From the NCBI GenBank assembly GCA_022072165.1, contig JAJVIF010000003.1:248001-312000 (forward strand): a DNA stretch of 64,000 bases. The letters are read 5' to 3'. Shown here piece after piece: positions 25,322 through 33,131 of this stretch. The position numbers and the translations under genes are program-made. This stretch comes from a bacterium (GTDB lineage: Bacteria; JAJVIF01). Each line of letters opens with the position of its first letter. The stretch's first letter is position 1. The notes under the pieces are model-generated. The model made no database searches. It was given only the letters and a program-made list of their open reading frames with translations, and was not told the DNA's origin.

Positions 25322-25735
25322 CTAGAGTCGCTGCTCCTGGGCGTAGGCCTTCAGCGGCACCTGCTCCAGCCCAACCCACCGGGCGAAGATGGTGCGATAG
25401 GACTCGTTGAGCTGGACGCTGACGACATCCGCGCCGGTCACCACCACATGCTGCTCGGCATTGGGGATGCCATTGGAGCGCATGTAGGTGGTGGCGGCTT
25501 TGGCGGCAGCGTCACGATTGGGGAGCTGGTGGGCTCCCAGGATAGCCGCCATGTTCGCGGTGCTCTGGAGGGAGTACTGCTGCGCCTGGGCGAAGCCGAC
25601 ATCGGTACAGAGCATCAGGACGCCGACCATCGTGCCCAGGAGGGCGGTCTGGCGGACATAGAACGAAGTGGTGTAGGGGCGATAGGGATCAGCCGGCTGC
25701 GGATCGAAGTTAGTCACGATGCGCTCTCCATCCAT
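25322..25735 (-). CDS. TadG/TadE-like pseudopilin
   Basis: A 137-residue protein with a hydrophobic N-terminal segment (about residues 26-50) followed by a small periplasmic domain. The pattern STANMAAILGAHQLPN, then AATTYMRSNGIPN, a VVSVQLNES strand and FARWVGLEQVPLKAYAQEQ, matches the layout of TadE/TadG-like Flp pilus assembly proteins (GArxLP, NG, and a final LGxxxxxVxAxAxA). It would be a minor pilin. The ATG at 25735 is chosen over the longer frame to 25822, which overlaps the adjacent pilin gene. It is the last gene of the Flp pilin cluster. Confidence 0.65.
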   Translation of the reverse strand: MDGERIVTNFDPQPADPYRPYTTSFYVRQTALLGTMVGVLMLCTDVGFAQAQQYSLQSTANMAAILGAHQLPNRDAAAKAATTYMRSNGIPNAEQHVVVTGADVVSVQLNESYRTIFARWVGLEQVPLKAYAQEQRL

Positions 25736-25766
25736 GGATGCGGGGTAAGGCACTCGTCCGGGGGGA

Positions 25767-25946
25767 TTACCCGCCCAGGTTGGTGGTGATGTCACCAAAG
25801 ATCGTATTGATCTGCCCTCCAAGGAGGGTCAGCGCTGCCACAGCAACAATCGCCACCAGGGCGATGATGAGGGCGTACTCAGTCAGGCCCTGGCCACGAG
25901 TGGCACGGGCACACCGGGAAGCAGACAAGGCGAGTAGCAGGTGCAT
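25767..25946 (-). CDS. Flp/Fap-type pilin 1
   Basis: A 59-residue pilin. A short leader ends in ATRGQGLTEY, followed by the pilin hydrophobic helix YALIIALVAIVAVAALTLLG and the tail GQINTIFGDITTNLGG. In Flp pilins the prepilin peptidase cuts after a Gly before the Glu-Tyr pair, here probably at or near GQG/LTEY. The leader is more hydrophobic (MHLLLALSAS) and less basic than in the other two copies. GGAG lies upstream of the ATG. It is the third of three tandem pilin genes and directly precedes the TadG-like gene. Confidence 0.9.
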   Translation of the reverse strand: MHLLLALSASRCARATRGQGLTEYALIIALVAIVAVAALTLLGGQINTIFGDITTNLGG

Positions 25947-25999
25947 GACGCGCTCCAGAACTGCAAAACCCAGACTGCAGGAGCCTGGTTTCCGGAACC

Positions 26000-26034
26000 C
26001 GTCGCCCGGGAGCCAGCGGTGCTCCCAGGCGACG
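26000..26034 (-). terminator. strong stem-loop between pilin genes 2 and 1
   Basis: CGTCGCCCGGGAGC (26000-26013) pairs with GCTCCCAGGCGACG (26021-26034) with one internal C-A mismatch and a 7-nt loop. It lies just after the stop of pilin 2 on the minus strand. With no U-tract, it may protect or partially terminate the pilin message. Confidence 0.5.
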
Positions 26035-26048
26035 AGCCGGTGTCACTG

Positions 26049-26222
26049 TTAAGACAGGGCGGTGGTGATGTCGCCGAAGATCGTGTTGATCTGGCCACCC
26101 AGCAGGGTGAGCGCAGCAACCGCGACGATCGCGACCAGGGCGATGATGAGGGCGTACTCAGTCAGGCCCTGTCCCTTGCGGCGGGCGATGAGAGCACTCT
26201 TCAGCGTCGTGAGAGTCGTCAT
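26049..26222 (-). CDS. Flp/Fap-type pilin 2
   Basis: A 57-residue prepilin: basic leader with IARRKGQG, then LTEYALIIALVAIVAV, hydrophobic helix and tail GGQINTIFGDITTALS. It is nearly identical to pilin 3 from the cleavage site on, and its nucleotide sequence there is also highly similar, so the copies are recent duplicates or are kept alike by gene conversion. An AGGAGG Shine-Dalgarno lies 8 nt upstream of the ATG, the strongest in the cluster, suggesting high expression. Confidence 0.93.
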   Translation of the reverse strand: MTTLTTLKSALIARRKGQGLTEYALIIALVAIVAVAALTLLGGQINTIFGDITTALS

Positions 26223-26285
26223 GGGTGAATCCTCCTGACAAATCCCCCAGGGAACGGGCGCGGGGGCACTAGTGGTACCCCGGCC

Positions 26286-26381
26286 GGACAGGCCTTCACG
26301 CCTGTCCCCGGGCCGTCTTCACAACGAAGACGGGGAAGCGAACAGAAGGAGAGCGCCGCGGCGGTCACCGCAGCGCTCTCC
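26286..26381 (-). other. three consecutive stem-loops in the pilin 3 - pilin 2 gap
   Basis: Within 96 bp there are three perfect or near-perfect hairpins: GGACAGGC/GCCTGTCC (26286-26307), CCGTCTTC/GAAGACGG (26313-26333) and GGAGAGCGC/GCGCTCTCC (26348-26381, stem extended by inner pairs). They begin 12 bp after the pilin 3 stop. None has a long U-tract. They may stabilise the pilin 3 mRNA end and reduce read-through into pilin 2. Confidence 0.6.
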
Positions 26382-26392
26382 GCCGGGGTCAT

Positions 26393-26563
26393 TTACGACA
26401 GGGCGGTGGTGATGTCACCGAAGATGGTCGAAATCTGGCCACCCAGCAGGGTGAGCGCAGCGACCGCGACGATCGCGACGAGGGCGATAATGAGCGCGTA
26501 CTCGGTCAGGCCCTGGCCCTTCTTGCGGGGAAGGCGGCTGGCGAGAGTCACGAGGTTAGTCAT
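26393..26563 (-). CDS. Flp/Fap-type pilin 3 (first in the cluster)
   Basis: A 56-residue prepilin with basic leader LPRKKGQG, then LTEYALIIALVAIVAV, hydrophobic helix and tail GGQISTIFGDITTALS. It differs from pilin 2 by one residue (Ser for Asn) after the leader. AAGGAG lies 10 nt upstream of the ATG. It is the promoter-proximal copy, so probably the main pilin. No tadA/B/C, cpaB or prepilin peptidase gene is present here, so the export machinery must be encoded elsewhere. Confidence 0.93.
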   Translation of the reverse strand: MTNLVTLASRLPRKKGQGLTEYALIIALVAIVAVAALTLLGGQISTIFGDITTALS

Positions 26564-27045
26564 GGTGGTGAAACTCCTTGGGAAGATGCAGGTGTCGAAC
26601 CGAAGACCCGTCCAGCCGCAGCTTTCCGGGGGTATGTCACTGGCGTCGCCTCGGCAGGACTGTCAGGCACAGTCGCACCGAAACGGGCGCGAGAGGGCAG
26701 ACTAGGTTGAGGCTCCAGCAAGCTCCCGGCTCTCCAGCGGACAGTCCGGGGAGTCCCTGGGGTCCCGCAGGACTGGACTCACTGATACTGTCCGGCTGCT
26801 AAACGCGACATAGCCAATACGTCTTAATGTGGGGCTTTTACCCCTCACGACGTCGGCTCGGCCGCGCCCGGGAACACCCATACAGTCCGGGCATCCGCAA
26901 GCATGTGATTAGTGGGGATACAGGTGATCTGAAGAGGCCTAATAGAACTAAGGGTCCTGATCCAAAAATTCGGTCTTCGGCTGCCAGTAATTAGTAAGGG
27001 GAGAGGTTCCCCTGACGTCTCACGCCTGCGCTGGAGCGCAGCAGA
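26564..27045. other. 482-bp intergenic region upstream of the pilin cluster
   Basis: No convincing gene is seen; short plus-strand frames lack ribosome sites. It must hold the pilin promoter (minus strand), but I could not pick a convincing -35/-10 pair. A small hairpin AGGGGA/TCCCCT at 26997-27013 lies 33 bp after the stop of the 27046 gene and may end that transcript. The stretch around 26800-26990 is noticeably more AT-rich than the surroundings. Confidence 0.4.
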
Positions 27046-29277
27046 CTAGCGCGAAGTGGCGCTGGCGACTTCCGGCTGCTCCAGCGACGGTAACGGATCG
27101 CCCTTGACGGTCGCCCGGACCACGGGATGGCCCCGATTGACACGCAGGGTAAAGCGGGGGCGATCCTCCGAGGTCTCTTCCACTTCTTCCAGCAGCCGAA
27201 GTTTCCGGGCCGCGACTACCAGCTCTTCCGCTTCCTGCTCGGTAATCGGGAAGAGAGGGCGACCATAGGTCAGCCCCCGGGAGAGATAACGCTGCGTCAG
27301 GAACTCAGCCCGCTGCTCGATCTCCATCATGGTCCGGACAAACCAGCGGAGCTGCTCTTCGTTGAGGCTCAGGAGGCTCACCAGGGCCTGCTCGGCGAAG
27401 GGCGACACTTTTCCCGGCAGGATGGCAGTCGGCAGGGCTGGCGCGCTGCTGGCGGGGGGCAGTGGCGATTCATCGGGGAGCCAGTAGGTCCCCCCCTCGC
27501 CGCGGATGATCCCCTGCTCCATGGCTGAAAGGAGAAAGGCCTCGAAATTCGGATAGCCGAAGGGTCCCAGGGCGAAATGCGGCATGGTTCGTCGAAAAGC
27601 GCGTTCAATGCGTTCGACTGTCCGGGCGCTGGGATTGTGGGGCAACCCGCGGATCGCGGCAGGCAGGAGGCGCATCGGCTCACGACCAGAGAGGCTGCTG
27701 CCAGGCCGGTCCCGCAAGGGACTGGTGAAGCGGGGGCGCTCGCTGAACGTCGGGCCGCCCAGGTTCGCCGGACGGAGCAGATCGCTGAGGCGGGGAGCGA
27801 AGGCGGAGAAGTCGACCACATCATCGTCGTCATCGGAGTTTTCGGCAGCCGTCGCGCCCTCCCCTCCCCCAGTCACCGGACTTTTCGGCGGGGCCAGGGT
27901 GCGCAGACGGCTCATCCAGGGGGTGCGAGTCCCAGGGGTCGCTTCCGTCTCGGCCGCAGATGATGGGGCCGAGGCGGAAGCGGCCGCCGGAAGATCCGGG
28001 GCCGTTTCTGCAACAGAGTCGAGCGCGACCACGGAGGCCGCCGTCCCAGTGTCGGGACGGCGATCCTCCGCTACTACAGGCGCAGACTCCAGGAGGTCTT
28101 CGGTGGCCGCGACCTTCTTCCGCCCTTTGGTGGCGGTCGTGGTCGTGGCCTTGGCGGTGGTGGTGGTGGCCTTCTTGGCGACGGTCTTCCGGGTCCCCTT
28201 CTTGGGAGGCTCAGGATCGTCATCGCCCTCCGGCGCAGGAGCGGGATTGGCCGCCGCCGCCTTCACCGCACGCTTCCGCGCAGGCTTGGCGACTTCGACC
28301 TCTTCCACGGCTTCCACTTCGTCTTCGAAATCCTCTTCCGGCTCCGGAGAAGGCGCAGCGCGGCCGATGGACCGCTTGCGCGGGGCCAGGGCGACTTCCT
28401 CGCCCCCGGCATCTTCCTGGGCACGGAAGGTGCGGCGGGGGGCATCGGATTCCTGCTGACGGAGGTGATCCACCAGGTCGGGATGCGACTCGATGCCCAG
28501 GGTCAGGTGCCGGAGCGCCTCATCCACCTGACGTCCGCGACTGCGGATGGCGGTGAGGGCTTCGGTGGCCTTGGTGAGCAGGTCGCGCAACACCCGGATT
28601 TCATCGCCGAGATTGCGCCACTCATTCTGGATATCGCGGAGGGCTTCCACCGAGATCTCGGCGGGCCGGTCATCCCAGGGCTCTTCCGGTGTCAGATTGA
28701 ACTGGGTTACCAGATTCCGGAGAACAGCCTGGGTGATCGGGAACGGGTCCCGGGGACGCCAGGCTTCCAGATGCTCAATCAGCTGCTGCTGGTCGGTGAA
28801 GTACCAGACCCAGGAGTGCCGTTCCACTTCCACCGGCTCATCGCTCACGATGAGCAGGCGCGGGAAGACCTGCGGCCGGACATCGAAATGCCACGGATGG
28901 AGCGGATCCTCGAGGGCTGGCAGATTCGCCGCAATCCAGTCCTGGCACTTGTTTGCCGTGTACTGGAGTCCCAGCAACGGATTGGTATCCCCCAGCGAAG
29001 TCTCATAGGGATCCCAGTAGAGTTCCCCATCTTCTTCGGTTTGCATCTCCCACGGCCCATGGGCGGAACCCCGGACAGCGGTATGGAGGTGACAGGTGCC
29101 GACCATAAAAATCGCGCTCTGCTCGCCTGCCAGCCGAAGCACTAATGCTTCGGCCATGCGGGTCGTGCGGGGCACGTTGAAGCCAACGAGTACATGGTAG
29201 TGATCAGGCAACTCACGGAGTGCCTGGGCGGTCAAGGGATCAAGAGCGCTCTCAACCCCTATATGAAAACGGGCCAC
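27046..29277 (-). CDS. NERD-like N-terminus, histone-like linker and LOTUS-like C-terminus
   Basis: A 743-residue soluble protein with three parts. Residues about 1-180 (ESALDPLTAQALRELPDHYHVLVGFNVP, then NPLLGLQYTANKCQDWIAANLP) follow the plan of the NERD nuclease-related domain. The middle (about 240-470) has a coiled-coil stretch, then acidic and Lys/Ala/Thr-rich low complexity (KKATTTTAKATTTTATKG) like bacterial histone-H1 tails. Residues about 560-640 (RTVERIERAFRRTMPHFALGPFGYPNFEAFLLSAMEQGII) resemble an OST-HTH/LOTUS RNA-binding winged helix. I moved the start to GTG at 29277 because GAGGGGG sits six bases upstream. A role on nucleic acid is likely; domain calls are by eye. Confidence 0.65.
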   Translation of the reverse strand: MARFHIGVESALDPLTAQALRELPDHYHVLVGFNVPRTTRMAEALVLRLAGEQSAIFMVGTCHLHTAVRGSAHGPWEMQTEEDGELYWDPYETSLGDTNPLLGLQYTANKCQDWIAANLPALEDPLHPWHFDVRPQVFPRLLIVSDEPVEVERHSWVWYFTDQQQLIEHLEAWRPRDPFPITQAVLRNLVTQFNLTPEEPWDDRPAEISVEALRDIQNEWRNLGDEIRVLRDLLTKATEALTAIRSRGRQVDEALRHLTLGIESHPDLVDHLRQQESDAPRRTFRAQEDAGGEEVALAPRKRSIGRAAPSPEPEEDFEDEVEAVEEVEVAKPARKRAVKAAAANPAPAPEGDDDPEPPKKGTRKTVAKKATTTTAKATTTTATKGRKKVAATEDLLESAPVVAEDRRPDTGTAASVVALDSVAETAPDLPAAASASAPSSAAETEATPGTRTPWMSRLRTLAPPKSPVTGGGEGATAAENSDDDDDVVDFSAFAPRLSDLLRPANLGGPTFSERPRFTSPLRDRPGSSLSGREPMRLLPAAIRGLPHNPSARTVERIERAFRRTMPHFALGPFGYPNFEAFLLSAMEQGIIRGEGGTYWLPDESPLPPASSAPALPTAILPGKVSPFAEQALVSLLSLNEEQLRWFVRTMMEIEQRAEFLTQRYLSRGLTYGRPLFPITEQEAEELVVAARKLRLLEEVEETSEDRPRFTLRVNRGHPVVRATVKGDPLPSLEQPEVASATSR

Positions 29278-29391
29278 TGAAGTCCCCCTCAACGGTTTGA
29301 GTCGAGTATGTCAGCATCAACCTGATCGCGATGCCAACAGGCATATGCCCCACAAGAGCTTACCCCTGTCAGCGGACAGCATCATCGCGAT

Positions 29392-29410
29392 TTGTCCGAA
29401 AAACGGACAA
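29392..29410 (-). terminator. small stem-loop after purM
   Basis: TTGTCCG (29392-29398) pairs with CGGACAA (29404-29410) around an A5 loop (U5 on the minus strand), 14 bp past the purM stop. The flank AAATCG is not U-rich, so this is a candidate only. The remaining 29278-29424 gap shows nothing else. Confidence 0.4.
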
Positions 29411-29424
29411 GCAGGGCGATACCT

Positions 29425-30507
29425 CTAGATAGCGAATGGCACCAGACGCTTGCCTTCCGACATCAGCCCCAACTCCGGTGCCCGGACCTGGGGTGTATCG
29501 GCAGCCAGCACATGCCCTAAACGCCAAGCCGCGATCCCACACGCCTCGGCCGCCGCGAGGGCAGCCTCTGCATCGGGAGCGCGCAGGGCGAGTATAAACC
29601 CAATGCCCATGTTAAAGGTAGTCCAGCACGTGGCGGCATCGAGCGGCCCCCGCTCCTGCAAGAGCCGGAAGACCGGCGGGAGGTCGGGCCAGGTCTCGAT
29701 GGCGAACGCGACCGGGACCGGGGTCCGGAGCAGATTCAGGAGCCCTTCGCCTGTCATGTGGAAGGCTGCTGATGGCTTGATTTCGCGTCGCCATATTTCC
29801 CGCATAAATCGTACATAAAGGCGGGTAGGCTCCAGCAGTTCAGCCCCCAGGGTGCGCCCCAGTTCAGGAACATGGGTGGTGAGATCCCAGCCATCGCGCA
29901 GCAGGAGCTGCCGGGCCAGCGTGTACCCGTTGCTGTGGAGGCCACTGGCGGCGAGCCCGATGAGCAAATCGCCAGGTGCGAGGTCCTGGCCGATCATGAT
30001 GCGGTCCAGGGGGACCACACCGATGGCCGTCCCGGCGATATCCCAGGCCCCATCGGGGCCGTGGGGCGTGAGGAGCTCCCGGACCTGTGCGACCTCCCCC
30101 CCAGGGATGGCGATGCCCGCTTCTTCCGCACCCCGGACCAGCGATTCCACGAGCCCCTGGAGGGCTGGGGAGTCGAGCCGGTCGATGGCGATGTAATCAA
30201 GGAGGGCGATGGGGTCCGCGCCGACACAGAGGAGGTCATTGACATTCATGGCGATGAGGTCGGTGCCGATGCCGCGGTAGTCGCCGAGTTGCTGGGCAAT
30301 GACGACTTTCGTGCCGACCCCATCCATGGAGACGGCGATGCCGGTGTCTCCGATGGGGAGGACATTGGCGTAGTAGCCGAGGTCCAGCAGGGGACGTCCG
30401 AAGGCCGGGAAGGCGAAGGTCGCCCGAATCCGGTCGGTGAGGGTGGCGAATTCCGGGGCATCGGCGGTCGCCCGGACCCCGGCAGCGGCGTAGGCGTCAG
30501 ATGGCAT
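29425..30507 (-). CDS. purM: phosphoribosylformylglycinamidine cyclo-ligase (PurM)
   Basis: Closes the imidazole ring of AIR in purine synthesis using ATP. The family signatures are present: DAYAAAGV at the N-terminus (the usual is YxxAGVD), SMDGVGTKVVIAQQ, IGTDLIAMNVNDLLCVGADPIALLDYIA, PGGEVAQ, GLAASGLHSNGYTLAR and the C-terminal FNMGIGFILAL. The ATG at 30507 gives 360 residues, the usual size. There is no Shine-Dalgarno; TGTAAT six bases upstream suggests a leaderless message. It is divergent from rsmG and only 65 bp from it, with a parS site on the rsmG start. Confidence 0.95.
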   Translation of the reverse strand: MPSDAYAAAGVRATADAPEFATLTDRIRATFAFPAFGRPLLDLGYYANVLPIGDTGIAVSMDGVGTKVVIAQQLGDYRGIGTDLIAMNVNDLLCVGADPIALLDYIAIDRLDSPALQGLVESLVRGAEEAGIAIPGGEVAQVRELLTPHGPDGAWDIAGTAIGVVPLDRIMIGQDLAPGDLLIGLAASGLHSNGYTLARQLLLRDGWDLTTHVPELGRTLGAELLEPTRLYVRFMREIWRREIKPSAAFHMTGEGLLNLLRTPVPVAFAIETWPDLPPVFRLLQERGPLDAATCWTTFNMGIGFILALRAPDAEAALAAAEACGIAAWRLGHVLAADTPQVRAPELGLMSEGKRLVPFAI

Positions 30508-30572
30508 CGCTCCATTACAGCACAGGTTGCGGGAGCGGGGGGAGTTGCCGTGAGGTTCGGAGTGCCGGTAGG

Positions 30573-31271
30573 ATGTTCCACGTGGAACAGCGACCACGTC
30601 CTTGGGAGCGATCCTTGTCGGCCGCGCCGAGCGTGGCAGACTGGCGCAGCGCGTTCGAAGCGCTTCTCTCCACTTTGGCGCTGGACCTGCCTGAAGAATG
30701 CTGCAGCGCGCTGGTGGCCCACGCCCAGACCCTCTGGCAGTTCAATCCCCGCCTCAATCTCACCAGCCTCACGACCCCGCAGGGGGTAGTCTCTGAATTG
30801 TTCGGGGACTCCCTCCTCGGACTGCGTCTGGCACCGTTGCTCCGCACGACACATCTGGTGGATATCGGGAGCGGGGGAGGGTTCCCAGGCCTGCCGCTGG
30901 CTGTCGCCTGTCCGGAATGGACCTGCGAGCTCCTGGAGCGGAAGAGTTCCATCGCGCTCTATCTGGAGCAGGCGGTGCAGGCAACCGGGGCGGGCAATGT
31001 CACGATCCTGAATGTCAGCCTGGAGGAGTACCCACAACATCGCAGCGACCCGGAGCCGATCTGCTTTACGGCCAAAGCGGTGTTCCACGTGGAACAGTTG
31101 TGCGCCCGGCTGGCGGAATCCGGACGACCCCTGGATCAGGCTTGCTGGTGGGGCTTGCCGGGACTCACGGCGGATCGTCTGCCCCCCCCCTGGCGGATCG
31201 AGACCCAGGAGAGTGCGGTGCTGCCGGGGAGTGATCGACCCACCGCCATCTACCTGCTGACCCAGGCTTAG
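30573..31271 (+). CDS. rsmG: 16S rRNA (guanine527-N7)-methyltransferase (RsmG/GidB)
   Basis: Methylates N7 of G527 in 16S rRNA. In 232 residues it shows NLTSLT, the SAM-binding DIGSGGGFPGLPLAV and LLERKSSIALYLEQA, the standard GidB order. The gene order rsmG-parA-parB is the widespread gidB-parAB arrangement. Two perfect 16-bp parS palindromes lie in the gene, one overlapping the start codon and one internal; in both the DNA palindrome encodes the peptide FHVEQ. The ATG at 30573 is preceded by GGAG at about ten bases. An in-frame alternative at 30501 would overlap the purM start. Confidence 0.93.
   Translation: MFHVEQRPRPWERSLSAAPSVADWRSAFEALLSTLALDLPEECCSALVAHAQTLWQFNPRLNLTSLTTPQGVVSELFGDSLLGLRLAPLLRTTHLVDIGSGGGFPGLPLAVACPEWTCELLERKSSIALYLEQAVQATGAGNVTILNVSLEEYPQHRSDPEPICFTAKAVFHVEQLCARLAESGRPLDQACWWGLPGLTADRLPPPWRIETQESAVLPGSDRPTAIYLLTQA
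30574..30589. promoter_or_regulatory. parS centromere site 1
   Basis: TGTTCCACGTGGAACA is a perfect 16-bp palindrome that matches the ParB-binding parS consensus (TGTTNCACGTGNAACA) at every defined position. It begins on the second base of the rsmG ATG, so a bound ParB would sit on the start of the gene and near the purM promoter. Confidence 0.92.
31081..31096. promoter_or_regulatory. parS centromere site 2
   Basis: A second exact copy of TGTTCCACGTGGAACA, 507 bp from the first and inside the rsmG coding frame (encoding VFHVEQ). It lies 325 bp before parA. Two identical 16-bp palindromes beside parAB leave little doubt that these are ParB-loading sites. Confidence 0.92.
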
Positions 31272-31420
31272 GCAGGCTCCGCGATGGCACATCCAGTGAT
31301 TGCCATCAGCGTAAGCACTCCTTTCCCCAAAGCTGACTGCAATTGGGGAGAGCCAGTACAACTTTCAACGCTCCAGCTATGAGCAATAGCGGAGAACTCC
31401 ACCAGCCACCGGAGCCCCCT

Positions 31421-32221
31421 GTGTCTGCGCGCATCATCGCTGTGTCGAATCAGAAGGGGGGAGTCGGGAAGACCACGTCGGCGGTCTCCCTCGCCACCGC
31501 CCTGGCGGTAGCAGGGCACCGAGTGCTCCTGGTCGACCTCGACCCCCAGGGCCACGCCACTCTCGCGCTGGGTTTCGACAAATCTGCCCTGACCATCTCT
31601 ATCTATGAGGTCCTCGCAGAGGATCTGAGCGCTCAATCGGCAATCGCTCAGTCCCGGGTCCCCCACCTGCAGGTCCTGCCGGCGAATCAACATGCGGCAG
31701 GGCTGGAGCTCCTGCTGGGACAGGTCGAGCAGCGTGAAACGAAGCTCCGGGATGCCCTGGCCCCCCTGCGGGACCGCTATGACTACATCCTCATCGACTG
31801 TCCCCCCTCCCTGGGGCTGCTCACCCTCAATGCCCTGACCGCAGCCCAGTCGGTACTGGTTCCCCTGCAGTGCGAGTTCCTCGCGCTGGAGGGGCTCGCG
31901 CAGCTGATGCAGACCATCCAGTTGGTGCGAGGACGACTGAACCCCGGACTCCGCCTCGAGGGGGTGCTGCTGACCATGTATGACGGCCGGACCAACCTCA
32001 CCCGGGAGATCGAGCGGGAAGTCCGGGCCTACTTTCAGGCCCCGCCATCGGGTCTGGGACTCCCCCGGACCCCGGGGGCGGTCTTTCAGACCGTGATTCC
32101 CCGGTCAGTCCGCCTTGCCGAGGCCCCCAGCCACGGCATCCCTATCTCCGAGTACGACCCCGGCTCCACCGGGGCGCTCGCCTATGCCACTCTCGCACAG
32201 GAGGTGCTGGCCCATGGCTAA
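31421..32221 (+). CDS. parA: chromosome-partitioning ATPase ParA (Soj)
   Basis: A deviant Walker-A ATPase that drives ParB-parS segregation over the nucleoid. Motifs are KGGVGKTTSAVSLA, LLVDLDPQGHATLALG, DYILIDCPPSLGLLTLNAL and the C-terminal VIPRSVRLAEAPSHGIPISEYDP. I place the start at GTG 31421 with GGAG six bases upstream, giving the typical MSARIIAVSNQKGG beginning and 266 residues; an ATG at 31379 and a TTG at 31343 are in frame alternatives. The end overlaps the parB start by 8 bp, so the two are coupled. The 150-bp gap after rsmG holds no other gene. Confidence 0.96.
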   Translation: MSARIIAVSNQKGGVGKTTSAVSLATALAVAGHRVLLVDLDPQGHATLALGFDKSALTISIYEVLAEDLSAQSAIAQSRVPHLQVLPANQHAAGLELLLGQVEQRETKLRDALAPLRDRYDYILIDCPPSLGLLTLNALTAAQSVLVPLQCEFLALEGLAQLMQTIQLVRGRLNPGLRLEGVLLTMYDGRTNLTREIEREVRAYFQAPPSGLGLPRTPGAVFQTVIPRSVRLAEAPSHGIPISEYDPGSTGALAYATLAQEVLAHG

Positions 32222-33131
32222 GCGCCCATCATTGGGACGGGGTCTGGCGGCCCTCCTCCCCGCTGCACCGGTCGTGACCGCCAGCGACATTCAGGAAATC
32301 CCGCTGTCACAGATTTCCTCGAATCCTTATCAGCCCCGGTTGAAGTTTCCCGAGGCCGAACTCGACGAATTAGCGGAAAGCATTGGACGCCACGGGGTCC
32401 TGCAGCCGATCCTCGTGACCCCGACCGCGACCGGCTTTCAGCTGGTGGCCGGGGAACGACGGGTCCTGGCTTCGCGACGCGCCGGGCGGGAGACCATCCC
32501 GGCCCAGATCCGGCAGCTGGATGACCGGACAGTCCTGGCGGTAGCGCTGGTTGAAAATGTCCAGCGGGCGGAACTTGATCCCATAGAGAAGGCGCGGGCC
32601 CTGGCACGCCTGCGGGAAGAGTTCGGCGCCACCCAGGAGGAGCTGGCTCAGGAGATCGGGGTCTCCCGGGCGCAGGTGGCGAATCTGCTGCGGCTGTTAG
32701 CGCTCCCCTCGACGGTCCAGGAGGCCCTGCAGGCCGGGGACCTCTCGCTGGGACATGCCAAGGTCCTCCTCGGTCTGCCAGAAACGGAGCTGCCGCAGTA
32801 CGCCGCCACCGCCATGCGCTTCGGGTGGTCGGTCCGGGAGCTGGAAGAGGGGGTCCGCCAGGGGTGGATCGATGGTCCACCGATGACAGGCACGGAAACC
32901 AGCGAAGACGCGGCGGCAACAAAGACCCCCAGAGCCCCGAAGGCGGTTTCCCCCGCAGACCCGGATATCGTTCGCCTCGAGAAACAGCTGGCGGAGCGGT
33001 TCGGAACGCCCTGCGCGTTGAAGCTGCAGGGGAAGCGGGGCGGCACGCTGAGCTTCCAGATTTACTCGTGGGAAGATGCTGACCGGCTGATTCGACGCCT
33101 CCTGCAGGCCGACGAAAGGGGGAACACATGA
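32214..33131 (+). CDS. parB: chromosome-partitioning protein ParB (Spo0J)
   Basis: A CTP-dependent DNA clamp that loads at parS. In 305 residues it has the N-terminal ParA-activating basic segment (AKRPSLGRGLAALLP), the CTPase region with IPLSQISSNPYQPR, GVLQPILV, GERR and ENVQRAELDPIEKARAL, the helix-turn-helix TQEELAQEIGVSRAQVANLLRLL, and a C-terminal dimer domain. ATG 32214 has AGGAGG upstream within the parA end; the longer frame from 32115 is not used. Its TGA overlaps the ATG of the next gene. Confidence 0.96.
   Translation: MAKRPSLGRGLAALLPAAPVVTASDIQEIPLSQISSNPYQPRLKFPEAELDELAESIGRHGVLQPILVTPTATGFQLVAGERRVLASRRAGRETIPAQIRQLDDRTVLAVALVENVQRAELDPIEKARALARLREEFGATQEELAQEIGVSRAQVANLLRLLALPSTVQEALQAGDLSLGHAKVLLGLPETELPQYAATAMRFGWSVRELEEGVRQGWIDGPPMTGTETSEDAAATKTPRAPKAVSPADPDIVRLEKQLAERFGTPCALKLQGKRGGTLSFQIYSWEDADRLIRRLLQADERGNT

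Noticed and set aside
28100-28200. Thr/Ala/Lys repeat region of the 27046-29277 gene as a frameshift or assembly error
   Set aside because: The frame stays open through the region with normal codon bias and the flanking domains are in the same frame, so it reads as a real low-complexity linker.
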